This document shows positions 8,316-17,091 of a stretch of DNA of 64,000 nucleotides, piece after piece; position 1 is the stretch's first letter, and the number at the start of each line of letters is the position of its first letter. A model generated the notes under the pieces. It ran no database searches and was not told the DNA's origin. It saw only the letters and a list, made by a program, of their open reading frames with translations. Origin of the DNA: Bacteroidia bacterium (GTDB lineage: Bacteria; Bacteroidota; Bacteroidia; J057); the NCBI GenBank assembly GCA_041391665.1, contig JAWKNO010000002.1:930001-994000 (forward strand). Direction: 5' to 3'. The position numbers were made by a program, and so were the translations under genes.

Positions 8316-10316
8316 ATGCGTCTGCACCAGATTTTGATTTTGCTCTCTTTCTGCCTTTTTTTTCACTTCAATATGAGCGCGCAGACTACCCCGATGAAGG
8401 TTGAGCCTTCGGGTAGCGGATATCGATTTTCCCTCGATCCGAAACCCGTGCCTCCCCTAAAGCCCGTGGGGGGAACTGTTCAGCCTAAGTGGCTGTATTT
8501 CTGGGAGTTTGGTGATGGGCACTATTCGGAGGAAGAATCGCCCATTCATATATTTTCCCGTCCTGGTGAGTATGTAGTAAATGTCTGTCTGACGCCGGCT
8601 TATTCGCTCGATCGCGGTAAAAAATTTACGCAGTCTGTACAAATATCGAAATCGGGCACAACCCCCCCGGAGAAATCCTATCCCTTGCTGACGCCGGTTT
8701 CTGCCATTCGCCTTACCAGTAACAACAACGAACTGGTCATGCGGGAGGAAATGCAACTGGTGGTTCATTATCTTCCGCCTCCCGGTTATTCCTCAGGGAA
8801 AATCGTGCTGGCGTTTAATGAAAAACTTTCTACCCGGAAGAGTTTCCGTTATTTATCCTCCCGAACTTACAGTGGCGAAAAGGAGATTGCAGATATCTAT
8901 GCGGATCCTTCTGTAAAAGCCAATCCTGAATATCTGAGCTATCTTGAATCTCAGGCGGGAGAATACCAGAGTGTTGTGGCATACGCATATACGTCCGGAT
9001 CTTCTGCAAAACCCGCAAGATTGTTTGTTTCGCTTCAGGTTGAAAGTCCGCATGTGGGAACAGAAATTGGAATCCGGGCTTTTTTTATTCCTGATAAGGG
9101 CCCAATCCGAAAAGCGGGTACCTCATTTACCAAAACGATGATGATTCTGGCTTCCCATGACCCAAACCGAATTACGGTGATACCTCGTACGATCGAGTAC
9201 CCGGTTTCGGTGGATACCAGCATTCTCTATCGGGTATTTTTTCAAAATAAAGGAGAGGGAAACGCCAACGGCATCCGGGTAAGGGTAAATATCGATCCCG
9301 CGCTGAATCCCGACAGTCTGGAAGTGCTTGAGGCAACGATTGCATCCGAATTTTGTCCACCATGTGCAGACAGTCTGGCCGAACGGGCGAGTTGTCTGGA
9401 GATAGAAAAGCAGAAAGGATTTGTGGATTTTGTTTTCAAAAACGTGCGCCTGGCCGGAACCAAAGGGGCAGAGACCCTCCGGAATCAGACTACAAAAGGA
9501 GAAATTGTGTATCGTATCAAACCCCTTGCCGCAGAGGGTACCAAAGCGCCGGAAGTCCCGGATGTAGATGCCTTTTTTACCCGTGCGGCAATAAAGTTCG
9601 ATACAGAAGATGATACCATTTACACCAACCTGATTGATATACAAGTGCGCCAGCGGACCATCGGGATAAAGGTCGGGTATAATCTGGGGCGAAACCTCAG
9701 TGAACTGATCGCCAGTGCCAATGATCTCTCTAATATTTTTGCGGCGGTGACATTTGCCGACAACCCGGTGCATAAAGGTAAGGCTTTTGAGTCTGAACTG
9801 GCTTATTCGGGGTACCGGTTTATGCGCGCCAAGTCGCAGTTGTATATTTCGGAAGATGACCCCTTTCGCCGTGATTCTATTCGCACAGACCTTTCGATCA
9901 ACCTGTATTATCTGGATGTGCTGGCCCAGAGCCGGTTTCACTTCAATGATTGGGTGGGAATAGGTTTTGGCGGTGGTTTTTCCACCCTGCTTGCAGGTGC
10001 CGGACAATATGAAGCAAAACTGAAGAAAGGACAATCTGTGCAAACCGTCAATCAGGAAGTTCGTACCGGTCTGCTTTTCCTGGGAAAACAATATGATACC
10101 CTCAGTTTCCCGGCTGGAGAAAAATTTGATCCGGAGATCAGAAACAACCCCGGATCGTATCTGGCAATGAATATGTTTGCAGAGATGACCTTGGGCAAAG
10201 TCAACCGGGGACCTATGGTGGGATTTCGATATGGGAGCCGTTTCCAAAATGGGCTCTTTGATTTTTCTTTTGCCCGGCAGAATTTTATGCAAGTATTTTT
10301 TCAGTGGAAAATTTAA
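8316..10316 (+). CDS. PKD-domain protein with C-terminal outer-membrane beta-barrel-like region (666 aa)
   Basis: The start ATG at 8316 is preferred to a GTG at 8295 because it gives a clean signal peptide (cleavage near MSAQ, residue 23). A PKD domain occupies about residues 45-110, with the family's WEFGDG and GEYVVNV motifs. A middle region (about 285-350) looks like a DUF11-type beta sandwich (YRVFFQNKGEGNANG). The last 200 residues alternate polar and aromatic residues as in an outer-membrane barrel (IGIGFGGGF, MVGFRYGSRF) and end FFQWKI. It begins 17 bases after the WD40 stop, so it is probably in the same transcript. The barrel assignment is inference; the function is unknown. Confidence 0.75.
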   Translation: MRLHQILILLSFCLFFHFNMSAQTTPMKVEPSGSGYRFSLDPKPVPPLKPVGGTVQPKWLYFWEFGDGHYSEEESPIHIFSRPGEYVVNVCLTPAYSLDRGKKFTQSVQISKSGTTPPEKSYPLLTPVSAIRLTSNNNELVMREEMQLVVHYLPPPGYSSGKIVLAFNEKLSTRKSFRYLSSRTYSGEKEIADIYADPSVKANPEYLSYLESQAGEYQSVVAYAYTSGSSAKPARLFVSLQVESPHVGTEIGIRAFFIPDKGPIRKAGTSFTKTMMILASHDPNRITVIPRTIEYPVSVDTSILYRVFFQNKGEGNANGIRVRVNIDPALNPDSLEVLEATIASEFCPPCADSLAERASCLEIEKQKGFVDFVFKNVRLAGTKGAETLRNQTTKGEIVYRIKPLAAEGTKAPEVPDVDAFFTRAAIKFDTEDDTIYTNLIDIQVRQRTIGIKVGYNLGRNLSELIASANDLSNIFAAVTFADNPVHKGKAFESELAYSGYRFMRAKSQLYISEDDPFRRDSIRTDLSINLYYLDVLAQSRFHFNDWVGIGFGGGFSTLLAGAGQYEAKLKKGQSVQTVNQEVRTGLLFLGKQYDTLSFPAGEKFDPEIRNNPGSYLAMNMFAEMTLGKVNRGPMVGFRYGSRFQNGLFDFSFARQNFMQVFFQWKI

Positions 10317-10327
10317 CCTGAAAACCC

Positions 10328-12634
10328 ATGCGTCAGAAACTATTCCTTTTTCTGTTTTTCATAACGATTGTATCTCAAACTTTCACTCAGACCCTGACCT
10401 TCACTGTAACCAATACACTGGACGACGGAAGCTCAGGATCCCTGCGATGGGCACTTTTTTCTGCAAGTATAGCGGTCGCAGATAGTGTGATCATTGATTT
10501 TAATATACCGGGAGCAGGGCCGCATATAATTATGATGACTTCCTCTCTCGCTCTGTCATCGGACTATGTTACATTGGATGCCACGACTCAACCCAATTAT
10601 GAATTAGGGATGATAAAGCTGCATATGGCGGAATTGTTTTCAAATTTTACAATTTCCGGCAACTTCTGTAAAGTGTATGGACTTCATCTTACCAGCGCGA
10701 CAAGTGATCCAACCTGGCCTACCTTGAGTCTGACGGGATCCAATAACCGAATAGGTGCACCAGGTAAAGGGAATATTATGGCAGAGGGAGCCAGAGGGAT
10801 ATATCTGGATGGCGCGTCGAATGCGATTCAGGGCAATTATATAGGTGCTGAGCCCTTTCCAGACGGAACCTACCTGAACAGAGGAAATAGTGATGCGGGT
10901 ATATTTATTGCCAGTACTGCAGGATATAACCTTATCGGAGGCAGTAAGGCTGGCGAAGGGAATGTCATCGCTTATAATCAGACGGGCATTGAGTTTGAAG
11001 CTTTTGCGCCTGTGAGCATTTTTGGGAATCAGTTTTTTTGTAATACAGGCGAAGGAATTTTAAAAGGCAACCCTACGAGTGCTTTTCCTGCTCCGACCAT
11101 TACAGAAGCCAGGCTCTCTGCCGTTACCGGCACAGGAGAGGCAGGAAGTACAGTGGAAATTTTTTCGGCAGATGAACTGCCTTTTCAAAATGCCTGTTTT
11201 CAGAATCTCTGCCAGGGTGGAATACCTTTGGGCACCGCAGTGGTCGGCGCAGACAATACCTGGCGGCTTTCAGATGGGAATTTTCTGGCGGGGATGCAGG
11301 TTGTGGCCATTGCTACTGCTGCTACTGGTGAAAGTTCTGCGTTTTCAGCTTGCGCCAGTGTGCAATGTGCCAATGAGGATCTGGTCGTGACAAGCCTGTC
11401 GGAAACAGGTCCCGGTAGTTTTCTCTCCATATTGTCATGCGCAAAAACACTTGAGGGGCCCCGGACGATTTCCTTTAATCTGCCCGGCCCGCCTCCGTGG
11501 GAAATTCCGGTTTCCACTTTAACATCCATTAACATAAATAATCCCTACCTCAGGATAGACGCCACTACACAACCCGGTTATGTGCCTGGCTCGGTCATTA
11601 TCGATGGATTGGGATTATCAGAAGGAATTACGATAATAGGAGACACCTTAGAAGTGTATGGCCTGCATTTTCGCAATTTTACGTTTGCTGCCTTCGCAAT
11701 CGGTGGAGTGGGCAATATTGTTGGGGCTCCAGGCAAAGGAAATATGTTTACAGGTAGTTTATCAGGGTTTCTTCTGGCAGAGGGAAGTAGTGATGTACTG
11801 ATTCAGGGCAACTACTTTGGAACAGTTCCCGACACTACCGGTGATTTTTTCGATCTTGGCAACAGTAGCTATGGAATCTATGTATTCGAATCAGATCAAA
11901 TAAAATTTGGCGGTAATAACCCCGCAGAGCAAAATATCATTGCCTTTAATGATACTGGCATATACGTCGACAAATTTTCCAGCCAGATTCAATTTGCGGG
12001 CAATCGCATGTTTTGTCAGGCAAATGGGGCAATCGTTTTTGAAAATGAAAATACCAACCTGGGCAAAATCCCTCCAATCATACTTTCTGCAACTGTAGAT
12101 ACGGTTTCTGGCACCGGGAACCCGGGGGATACTATCGATGTTTACGCTGCTGACTCAAGAGGCTGTGCAAACAACACAAATACCTGTGAAGGTAAATATC
12201 TGTTAGGAAAAACCGTAGTTCAGGGCGACGAGACCTGGAAACTCTCTGGAAACTATGCGCTTTCAGGACTGAATGTAACGGCAATTGCTACTGATGTCCT
12301 GGGTAACAGTTCTGTGTTTGCGCCCTGCGTGGAAGTTCCTGTAGTGGAGGAAATCATTTCTGTCATTCGTGCGCCTACCGCATTTACCCCTGATGGAGAT
12401 GGCATGAATGAAGCCTTTATCATCCAAAACATTGAAAACTTCCCCAATAATGAACTGATTATCCTCAATCGTTGGGGCAATCAGGTGTATTATTCGCGAT
12501 CCTACAACAATGACTGGACGGGTACCACTTCAGGCGGACAACCGCTGCTGGAGGGAACATATTTTTATGTCCTGAGAATAACTATTAATGGAGTCAGACA
12601 AACCACCCGTGGCGCGATTACGATTGTGCGCTAA
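10328..12634 (+). CDS. T9SS type-B exported beta-helix protein (768 aa)
   Basis: A signal peptide (residues 1-20) is followed by two copies of a right-handed beta-helix-like module at about 20-350 and 350-680. The copies share DATTQPNY/DATTQPGY, GAPGKGN and QGNYIG/QGNYFG. The final 85 residues form the gliding-motility type C-terminal domain used for type IX secretion: AFTPDGDGMNE, ILNRWGNQVY and LEGTYFYVLRI. It should be exported across the outer membrane and attached to, or released from, the surface. The gene lies 11 bases after the PKD gene and 27 before the PorP/SprF gene; pairing of a type-B substrate with PorP/SprF is the usual arrangement. What the helix binds is unknown. Confidence 0.9.
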   Translation: MRQKLFLFLFFITIVSQTFTQTLTFTVTNTLDDGSSGSLRWALFSASIAVADSVIIDFNIPGAGPHIIMMTSSLALSSDYVTLDATTQPNYELGMIKLHMAELFSNFTISGNFCKVYGLHLTSATSDPTWPTLSLTGSNNRIGAPGKGNIMAEGARGIYLDGASNAIQGNYIGAEPFPDGTYLNRGNSDAGIFIASTAGYNLIGGSKAGEGNVIAYNQTGIEFEAFAPVSIFGNQFFCNTGEGILKGNPTSAFPAPTITEARLSAVTGTGEAGSTVEIFSADELPFQNACFQNLCQGGIPLGTAVVGADNTWRLSDGNFLAGMQVVAIATAATGESSAFSACASVQCANEDLVVTSLSETGPGSFLSILSCAKTLEGPRTISFNLPGPPPWEIPVSTLTSININNPYLRIDATTQPGYVPGSVIIDGLGLSEGITIIGDTLEVYGLHFRNFTFAAFAIGGVGNIVGAPGKGNMFTGSLSGFLLAEGSSDVLIQGNYFGTVPDTTGDFFDLGNSSYGIYVFESDQIKFGGNNPAEQNIIAFNDTGIYVDKFSSQIQFAGNRMFCQANGAIVFENENTNLGKIPPIILSATVDTVSGTGNPGDTIDVYAADSRGCANNTNTCEGKYLLGKTVVQGDETWKLSGNYALSGLNVTAIATDVLGNSSVFAPCVEVPVVEEIISVIRAPTAFTPDGDGMNEAFIIQNIENFPNNELIILNRWGNQVYYSRSYNNDWTGTTSGGQPLLEGTYFYVLRITINGVRQTTRGAITIVR

Positions 12635-12661
12635 ATTGGAACATTCCTCAATTTCCCGGCT

Positions 12662-13594
12662 ATGAGAATACTATTTACACTTTTTTTTCTGGTTATTACA
12701 CCATGGCTCAGGGCGCAATTGCTGCCCTTTATGACACACCATGAGGCCAATAGCTTTCTGGTCAATCCGGCCATTCCGGTTTCTCATAGGATTATCAACC
12801 CCGGAACTGCTACTTTTGAATACCGGCAGGTTGCGGCCATGACCTATCGCGACCAATGGTGGGCATTTGGTGAATATCGCCCCAGAACCTATACCGCTAC
12901 TTATCAGCGATATCTTAAACCATCAGACAGGGGGGTAGATTTCTGGGCTGGAGGATATTTGTTTTCAGACAGAGTCGGTACCAGCAACGTATCAGGTTTG
13001 TACACAACATTCTCTGCACACAGAGATTTGGGCACAGATCAGCATTTGTACGCAGGATTGTCGCTGGGACTTTCGCAGTTTTCTGTTCGGAATGCGCTGT
13101 TGACCACAACAGATCCCGGCGATATTACCCTTACAGGAAGCGACAAAACCGAGTTTTATCTGGACCCGGGGATTGGCGTTTTTTATACCAATCAGGCCTA
13201 TTTTGCCGGGTTTTCCATGCCCAAAATTGTAGGCCTTACTGCCAATGGTACCCGGGAAAGACTGCATCATTATTATTTCCTTTTTGGCACTACGCTTGCC
13301 CGCCGGGTGGGGCCTTTCCGTTCGGTAGAACCCTATTTATGGCTTCGAATGATCCGCAATGCCGCTGCGCAAATGGATATGAATGTGCGGATGACATTCA
13401 ATTCGCGGATTCCTTTTTGGGTAACATTTGGGGTGGACAATACTGTCGCTATTCACGGAAACGTGGGCATCATTACACCTGTGCAACAGGGGAAAGCAGA
13501 TCTTCGGGTAGGCTTTGGCTATGACAACCGGATAACCCTTGTCAATCAACTGGGAGGGGGACTGGAGCTTACCGTGGCATGGCTGATGCATTAG
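12662..13594 (+). CDS. PorP/SprF family T9SS outer-membrane protein (310 aa)
   Basis: A signal peptide (cleavage near LRAQ, residue 19) is followed by a family-typical beginning (PFMTHHEANSFLVNPA) and repeated amphipathic beta strands. The length fits PorP/SprF proteins, which form outer-membrane beta-barrels attached to the type IX secretion machine and often partner type-B substrates. The adjacent upstream gene encodes such a substrate. It ends the plus-strand run and meets the minus-strand ABC gene with only six bases between the stops. Confidence 0.85.
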   Translation: MRILFTLFFLVITPWLRAQLLPFMTHHEANSFLVNPAIPVSHRIINPGTATFEYRQVAAMTYRDQWWAFGEYRPRTYTATYQRYLKPSDRGVDFWAGGYLFSDRVGTSNVSGLYTTFSAHRDLGTDQHLYAGLSLGLSQFSVRNALLTTTDPGDITLTGSDKTEFYLDPGIGVFYTNQAYFAGFSMPKIVGLTANGTRERLHHYYFLFGTTLARRVGPFRSVEPYLWLRMIRNAAAQMDMNVRMTFNSRIPFWVTFGVDNTVAIHGNVGIITPVQQGKADLRVGFGYDNRITLVNQLGGGLELTVAWLMH

Positions 13595-13600
13595 CGAAGG

Positions 13601-14326
13601 TTATCCTCTTGCCAGAAATGCACGAATGGATGGATCCGAAGAATCTTTGAAAGCTGCGGGACTTCCCTCAAACAACAACTGATGCCGGTAAATCATTGCT
13701 ACCTGGGTCGCAATATTCCGGACGGTGGCCATGTCGTGTGTGATAATGATAGACGTTCTGCCCGGTTTTTCTGCAAGTCTTTCTATCAGTTCGTCAATGG
13801 TATCAGCGCTGATCGGATCAAGTCCCGTAGTGGGTTCGTCATACACGATGTACACCGGGTCGTGAATAATGGCCCTTGCAATGCCCACTCTTTTACGCAT
13901 GCCTCCCGAAAGTTGCCCCGGGTATTTCTGTAAAATTTCAGTGCCCAGATTTACCTGCGCCAGTGCCTGCACTACGCGGTCTTTGATCTCGTTTTTGGTT
14001 CCTTCGCGATTTTCAAAGAGTTTTAGCCCTACATTTTCCAGTACATTGAGAGAGTCAAATAGCGCTGCTCCCTGAAAAACTACCCCAAATTCGTCCAGAA
14101 TCCGCCGCCAGTCCTTCTGACTCAGACTGCTGATTGCCTCTCCGTCGATATAGATTTCTCCGGAATCGGGTTTCTCCAGCCCCATAATCAACCGTGAGAG
14201 GACTGATTTTCCCGCCCCGCTACTGCCGACTACGCAGAGTTTGGCCCCTGTAGGAATTTCCATTGAGATATTTTCCAGCACAGGTTGCTGGCCAAACCGT
14301 TTGGATATATGGTCGATTTGTATCAC
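13601..14326 (-). CDS. MlaF-type ABC transporter ATP-binding protein (241 aa)
   Basis: All nucleotide-binding motifs are present: Walker A GSSGAGKSV, Q-loop VVFQGAALFD, signature LSGGMRKRVGIARA, Walker B VYDEPTTGLDP and switch ITHDMATVRN. The GGMRKRV form and the ALFDSL segment are typical of the MlaF/Ttg2A branch, which powers lipid movement between the membranes together with MlaE and an MCE protein. No permease or MCE gene is next to it, so its partner must be encoded elsewhere. It starts two bases after the arginase-fold gene and is surely co-transcribed with it. Confidence 0.85.
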   Translation of the reverse strand: MIQIDHISKRFGQQPVLENISMEIPTGAKLCVVGSSGAGKSVLSRLIMGLEKPDSGEIYIDGEAISSLSQKDWRRILDEFGVVFQGAALFDSLNVLENVGLKLFENREGTKNEIKDRVVQALAQVNLGTEILQKYPGQLSGGMRKRVGIARAIIHDPVYIVYDEPTTGLDPISADTIDELIERLAEKPGRTSIIITHDMATVRNIATQVAMIYRHQLLFEGSPAAFKDSSDPSIRAFLARG

Positions 14327-14328
14327 GT

Positions 14329-15495
14329 TTATTTCAGCTTATTGTAGGCCAGCCACCAGCGTTCGGGAATGTCATCTGTGCGGGCAAATTCATAATCCGC
14401 GCGTGAGCAGGCGATGAGCCTTGTTTGCGGTTTCTTCTTTCCCAGCGAATGCTGATAAGGCACTTCCATCCACCAGCGGTCAGTAGTCGGGTGCTGGTAA
14501 AATAGGATTTCTTCTATACTGGCATGTAGTCTTACGGCATATTTCCGCAGGTTGGACCGGTCCTCAGCGGGATAATCTTCCCAGCGGTTGTAGTAGCCTT
14601 CCGCAAAGTACCAGCACATCATCGCTACGAGTTGAGCTGTCTGGGTGGAATGGTCTTTTTTTACGCTAAAATCACAAATGCTCAATGTGCTCAGCCCATA
14701 AGCCAGGCCTGCATAGCGGGCGATTCTGCATATTTCCATCGCAGAAAATCCTCCGGGAGAAGCCGAAAGTGCGCCGGGCGCCTCTGGAAGCCTAACGGAT
14801 GAGAGGTCTATACTCATCATATCTGCCGTGCGGATCGGGGGCTCTGCCTCCTCCGCTTTCATATTGATATCGCCGTATCTGACCGCCAGAAAATTGAGGT
14901 CTTTGAGTAATTGGCGCTGTTCGGGTGAGACAAAAAAACTCTGATAGCCGAGGTTGGTATAACTGAAAAGATAGTTGGGCTTGTGGAGGAAAATCTTGTG
15001 GTTGTACGAACGGCTGTTTAGCATTATGTCAGAATCTTCGACATCAAACCTGGCGTCCACATGAACATATTCAATATTTCTCCCCATATCTTCATACGCC
15101 ATAAATTGCCCGTAAGCGATTTCCTGGCTCCCACCAATAATCAGTACCGTTTTCCCCTTACGTACAATTTCTGCCAGCACATAAGCCAGCATTTCGAAAT
15201 ACGCTTCCGGCGTTTCTTTGGGTTTGAGATTGCCGAGGTCAGCTACCCGGGGCTCTGCTGCCGGGAGGGAGAGCTCGTACAGACATTTTCGCACGGCGTC
15301 TGCTCCGTCGGACAGACCTTTGGTCAGTGCCCCCCTCTCTTCCAGACATCCCACAAGCAGGATGTCTGCATTTTCCCAGTCGGGAAAACTCTGGGTGAAA
15401 ACCGGAATATGGCGTCCCCATCTGTCGGGATGGAGGGTTTGTTGAAATTCGGAAAGCACCGGGTCAACCGGCTGAAAAAATACAGATAGATCCAT
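14329..15495 (-). CDS. Arginase/formimidoylglutamase-fold protein with incomplete metal site (388 aa)
   Basis: The fold is recognised from the ureohydrolase motifs in order: IIGGSQE (about residue 123), VHVDARFD (about 150) and MSIDLSSV (about 232). In active enzymes these read GGDHS, DAHxD and SxDxD, so the His of the first, the His of the second and one Asp of the third are replaced. Three of six manganese ligands are missing, which argues against hydrolysis of arginine or formimidoylglutamate. Similar GGSQ forms occur in Bacteroidota proteins named formimidoylglutamase. It is followed after two bases by an MlaF-type ATPase gene. A binding or structural role is possible. Confidence 0.7.
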   Translation of the reverse strand: MDLSVFFQPVDPVLSEFQQTLHPDRWGRHIPVFTQSFPDWENADILLVGCLEERGALTKGLSDGADAVRKCLYELSLPAAEPRVADLGNLKPKETPEAYFEMLAYVLAEIVRKGKTVLIIGGSQEIAYGQFMAYEDMGRNIEYVHVDARFDVEDSDIMLNSRSYNHKIFLHKPNYLFSYTNLGYQSFFVSPEQRQLLKDLNFLAVRYGDINMKAEEAEPPIRTADMMSIDLSSVRLPEAPGALSASPGGFSAMEICRIARYAGLAYGLSTLSICDFSVKKDHSTQTAQLVAMMCWYFAEGYYNRWEDYPAEDRSNLRKYAVRLHASIEEILFYQHPTTDRWWMEVPYQHSLGKKKPQTRLIACSRADYEFARTDDIPERWWLAYNKLK

Positions 15496-15520
15496 CGTCA
15501 GCTGTCGGATTCAGATTGAG

Positions 15521-15553
15521 AAAAACTAAAGTGCACAATTTTTCCTGACCAAA
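15521..15553 (-). promoter_or_regulatory. Likely promoter of the arginase-fold gene
   Basis: Read on the minus strand: TTTG (complement of 15550-15553), 21 bases, then TAGTTTTT (complement of 15521-15528). It fits TTTG-N19-21-TAnnTTTG with one mismatch and ends 26 bases before the start codon at 15495. Confidence 0.45.
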
Positions 15554-15584
15554 ATGGATAAATTTTGCTTTCGCGCCAAATAAT

Positions 15585-15594
15585 ATGCGCGCAT
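15585..15594. promoter_or_regulatory. Ten-base palindrome in a divergent promoter region
   Basis: ATGCGCGCAT is a perfect palindrome between the divergent arginase-fold and amidohydrolase genes, upstream of both. It could be an operator for a dimeric regulator, but no regulator gene is nearby and a chance match is possible. Confidence 0.25.
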
Positions 15595-15685
15595 TTCCAA
15601 ATACGACAGGGATCCGAGGGATAGAAAATTTTCTGTACCTGCATTCTACTAAAAATAGATTTTTGTAAATTCTCCCCCAAATCCT

Positions 15686-17086
15686 ATGCTCATGACAACG
15701 ATCAAAAATCTTTCCCTCGTCTTATTCTCCGCACTGCTGTTTTTCTCCTGTGAGGAAAAAAGTACTATCGATTTTGGCGGTGTGGTACCTGAGTTTGTGT
15801 TTACTCATGTCAATGTCATCCCCATGGACAGCGAGCGGGTGATGGAAGATCAATCAGTTGTCATCGGTGGGGGGAAAATTCTGGCAGTGGGTGATGCCGG
15901 ACAAATCTCTGTACCTGAATCTGCAAAGGTGATCGATGCTACCGGCAAGTATCTTATGCCCGGCCTTGCGGAAATGCATGCGCATATTCCCGTTCCACGG
16001 GAAGGGCAGGAAGATGTAGTCGATGAAACGCTTTTCCTGTACCTCTCCAACGGTATTACTACTATTCGGGGCATGCTGGGTGATCCTTTTCACCTTGAAC
16101 TTAAGGCGCGTGTGGCAAGGGAAGAAATTGTCAGTCCGCGCATTTTTACCTCCGGTCCTTCACTCAACGGAAATACGGTCCCCGACCTGAAAATCGCAGA
16201 CAGTACGGTTCGGGCGCAGAAGCTTGCCGGTTATGATTTTATGAAGCTGCACCCAGGTATCAAACGCGAAGTGTTTGACAAAATCGTCAGCACAGCCAAA
16301 GAAGTAGGAATGCCTTACGCCGGACACGTATCTATCTATGTCGGCATCCGCCACGCGTTGGAGTCAGACTACGCTTCGGTCGACCATATCGATGGATACC
16401 TCGAAGGGCTGGTTCCCCAAAGTGCAGGTGTAAAGCCGGAAGACAATGGTTTTTTTGGGTTTAATTTTACTGATCTTGTTGATACCTCCCTGATCCCCGA
16501 ACTCGTTGACCTTACCCTCTCTCACAATGTCGCCGTTGTGCCTACACAAGGGTTGCTGGTGCGGTGGACTTCCACCGAAAAGCCCGAAATAACCATTGCC
16601 GAACCAGAAATGAAGTATATGTCGCCGCGCACCAGAGACCAGTGGGTACAGAGTAAATTTGGCTTCCAGCGTTTGGAAAACTACGATTCAGCCCGTGTGG
16701 CAGATTTTATCGCCATTCGCAAAAAAATTCTGAAGGTCCTCCACGAAAAGGGCGCACTGATTGTACTGGGATCCGACGCCCCGCAGGTATTTAATGTGCC
16801 CGGATTTTCCATTCAGCACGAGTTGGCGGCGATGCTGGATGCCGGACTTACGCCTTATGAATGCCTGGTTACGGGTACCCTCAATCCGGCAAAGTATTTT
16901 GATAGGGAAGGGGAATTTGGGGTCGTCGCAAAGGGAAGTTCGGCAGATCTTATCCTGCTTGACAAAAATCCCCTGACAGATTTGTCAAATATGAAAAATC
17001 CGTCAGGGGTGATGTATAGGGGAAAATGGCTTCCCCGGGAAGAAATTCAGTCGAAGCTGGATGCGATTGAAGCGAAGTATAAGTGA
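15686..17086 (+). CDS. Amidohydrolase lipoprotein (imidazolonepropionase-like, 466 aa)
   Basis: A lipoprotein signal ends at LLFFSC (Cys about 23), so the enzyme should be attached to a membrane outside the cytoplasm. The amidohydrolase metal motifs follow in order: PGLAEMHAH (about 93-101), YDFMKLHPG with a possible bridging lysine (about 180-188), AGHVSI, SVDHIDGY and LGSDAPQ with the last Asp ligand (about 360). The C-terminal SADLILLDKNPL is also typical. Enzymes of this subgroup are peptidases or cyclic-amide hydrolases; the substrate cannot be told. A second ATG six bases downstream (15692) is an equally good start. Confidence 0.85.
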   Translation: MLMTTIKNLSLVLFSALLFFSCEEKSTIDFGGVVPEFVFTHVNVIPMDSERVMEDQSVVIGGGKILAVGDAGQISVPESAKVIDATGKYLMPGLAEMHAHIPVPREGQEDVVDETLFLYLSNGITTIRGMLGDPFHLELKARVAREEIVSPRIFTSGPSLNGNTVPDLKIADSTVRAQKLAGYDFMKLHPGIKREVFDKIVSTAKEVGMPYAGHVSIYVGIRHALESDYASVDHIDGYLEGLVPQSAGVKPEDNGFFGFNFTDLVDTSLIPELVDLTLSHNVAVVPTQGLLVRWTSTEKPEITIAEPEMKYMSPRTRDQWVQSKFGFQRLENYDSARVADFIAIRKKILKVLHEKGALIVLGSDAPQVFNVPGFSIQHELAAMLDAGLTPYECLVTGTLNPAKYFDREGEFGVVAKGSSADLILLDKNPLTDLSNMKNPSGVMYRGKWLPREEIQSKLDAIEAKYK

Positions 17087-17091
17087 TAATT

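Noticed and set aside
9123..10292. Long open frame (389 codons) on the minus strand
   Set aside because: It lies wholly inside the PKD/barrel gene, has no recognisable domain, signal or promoter, and is rich in rare-looking residues; it is a shadow frame.
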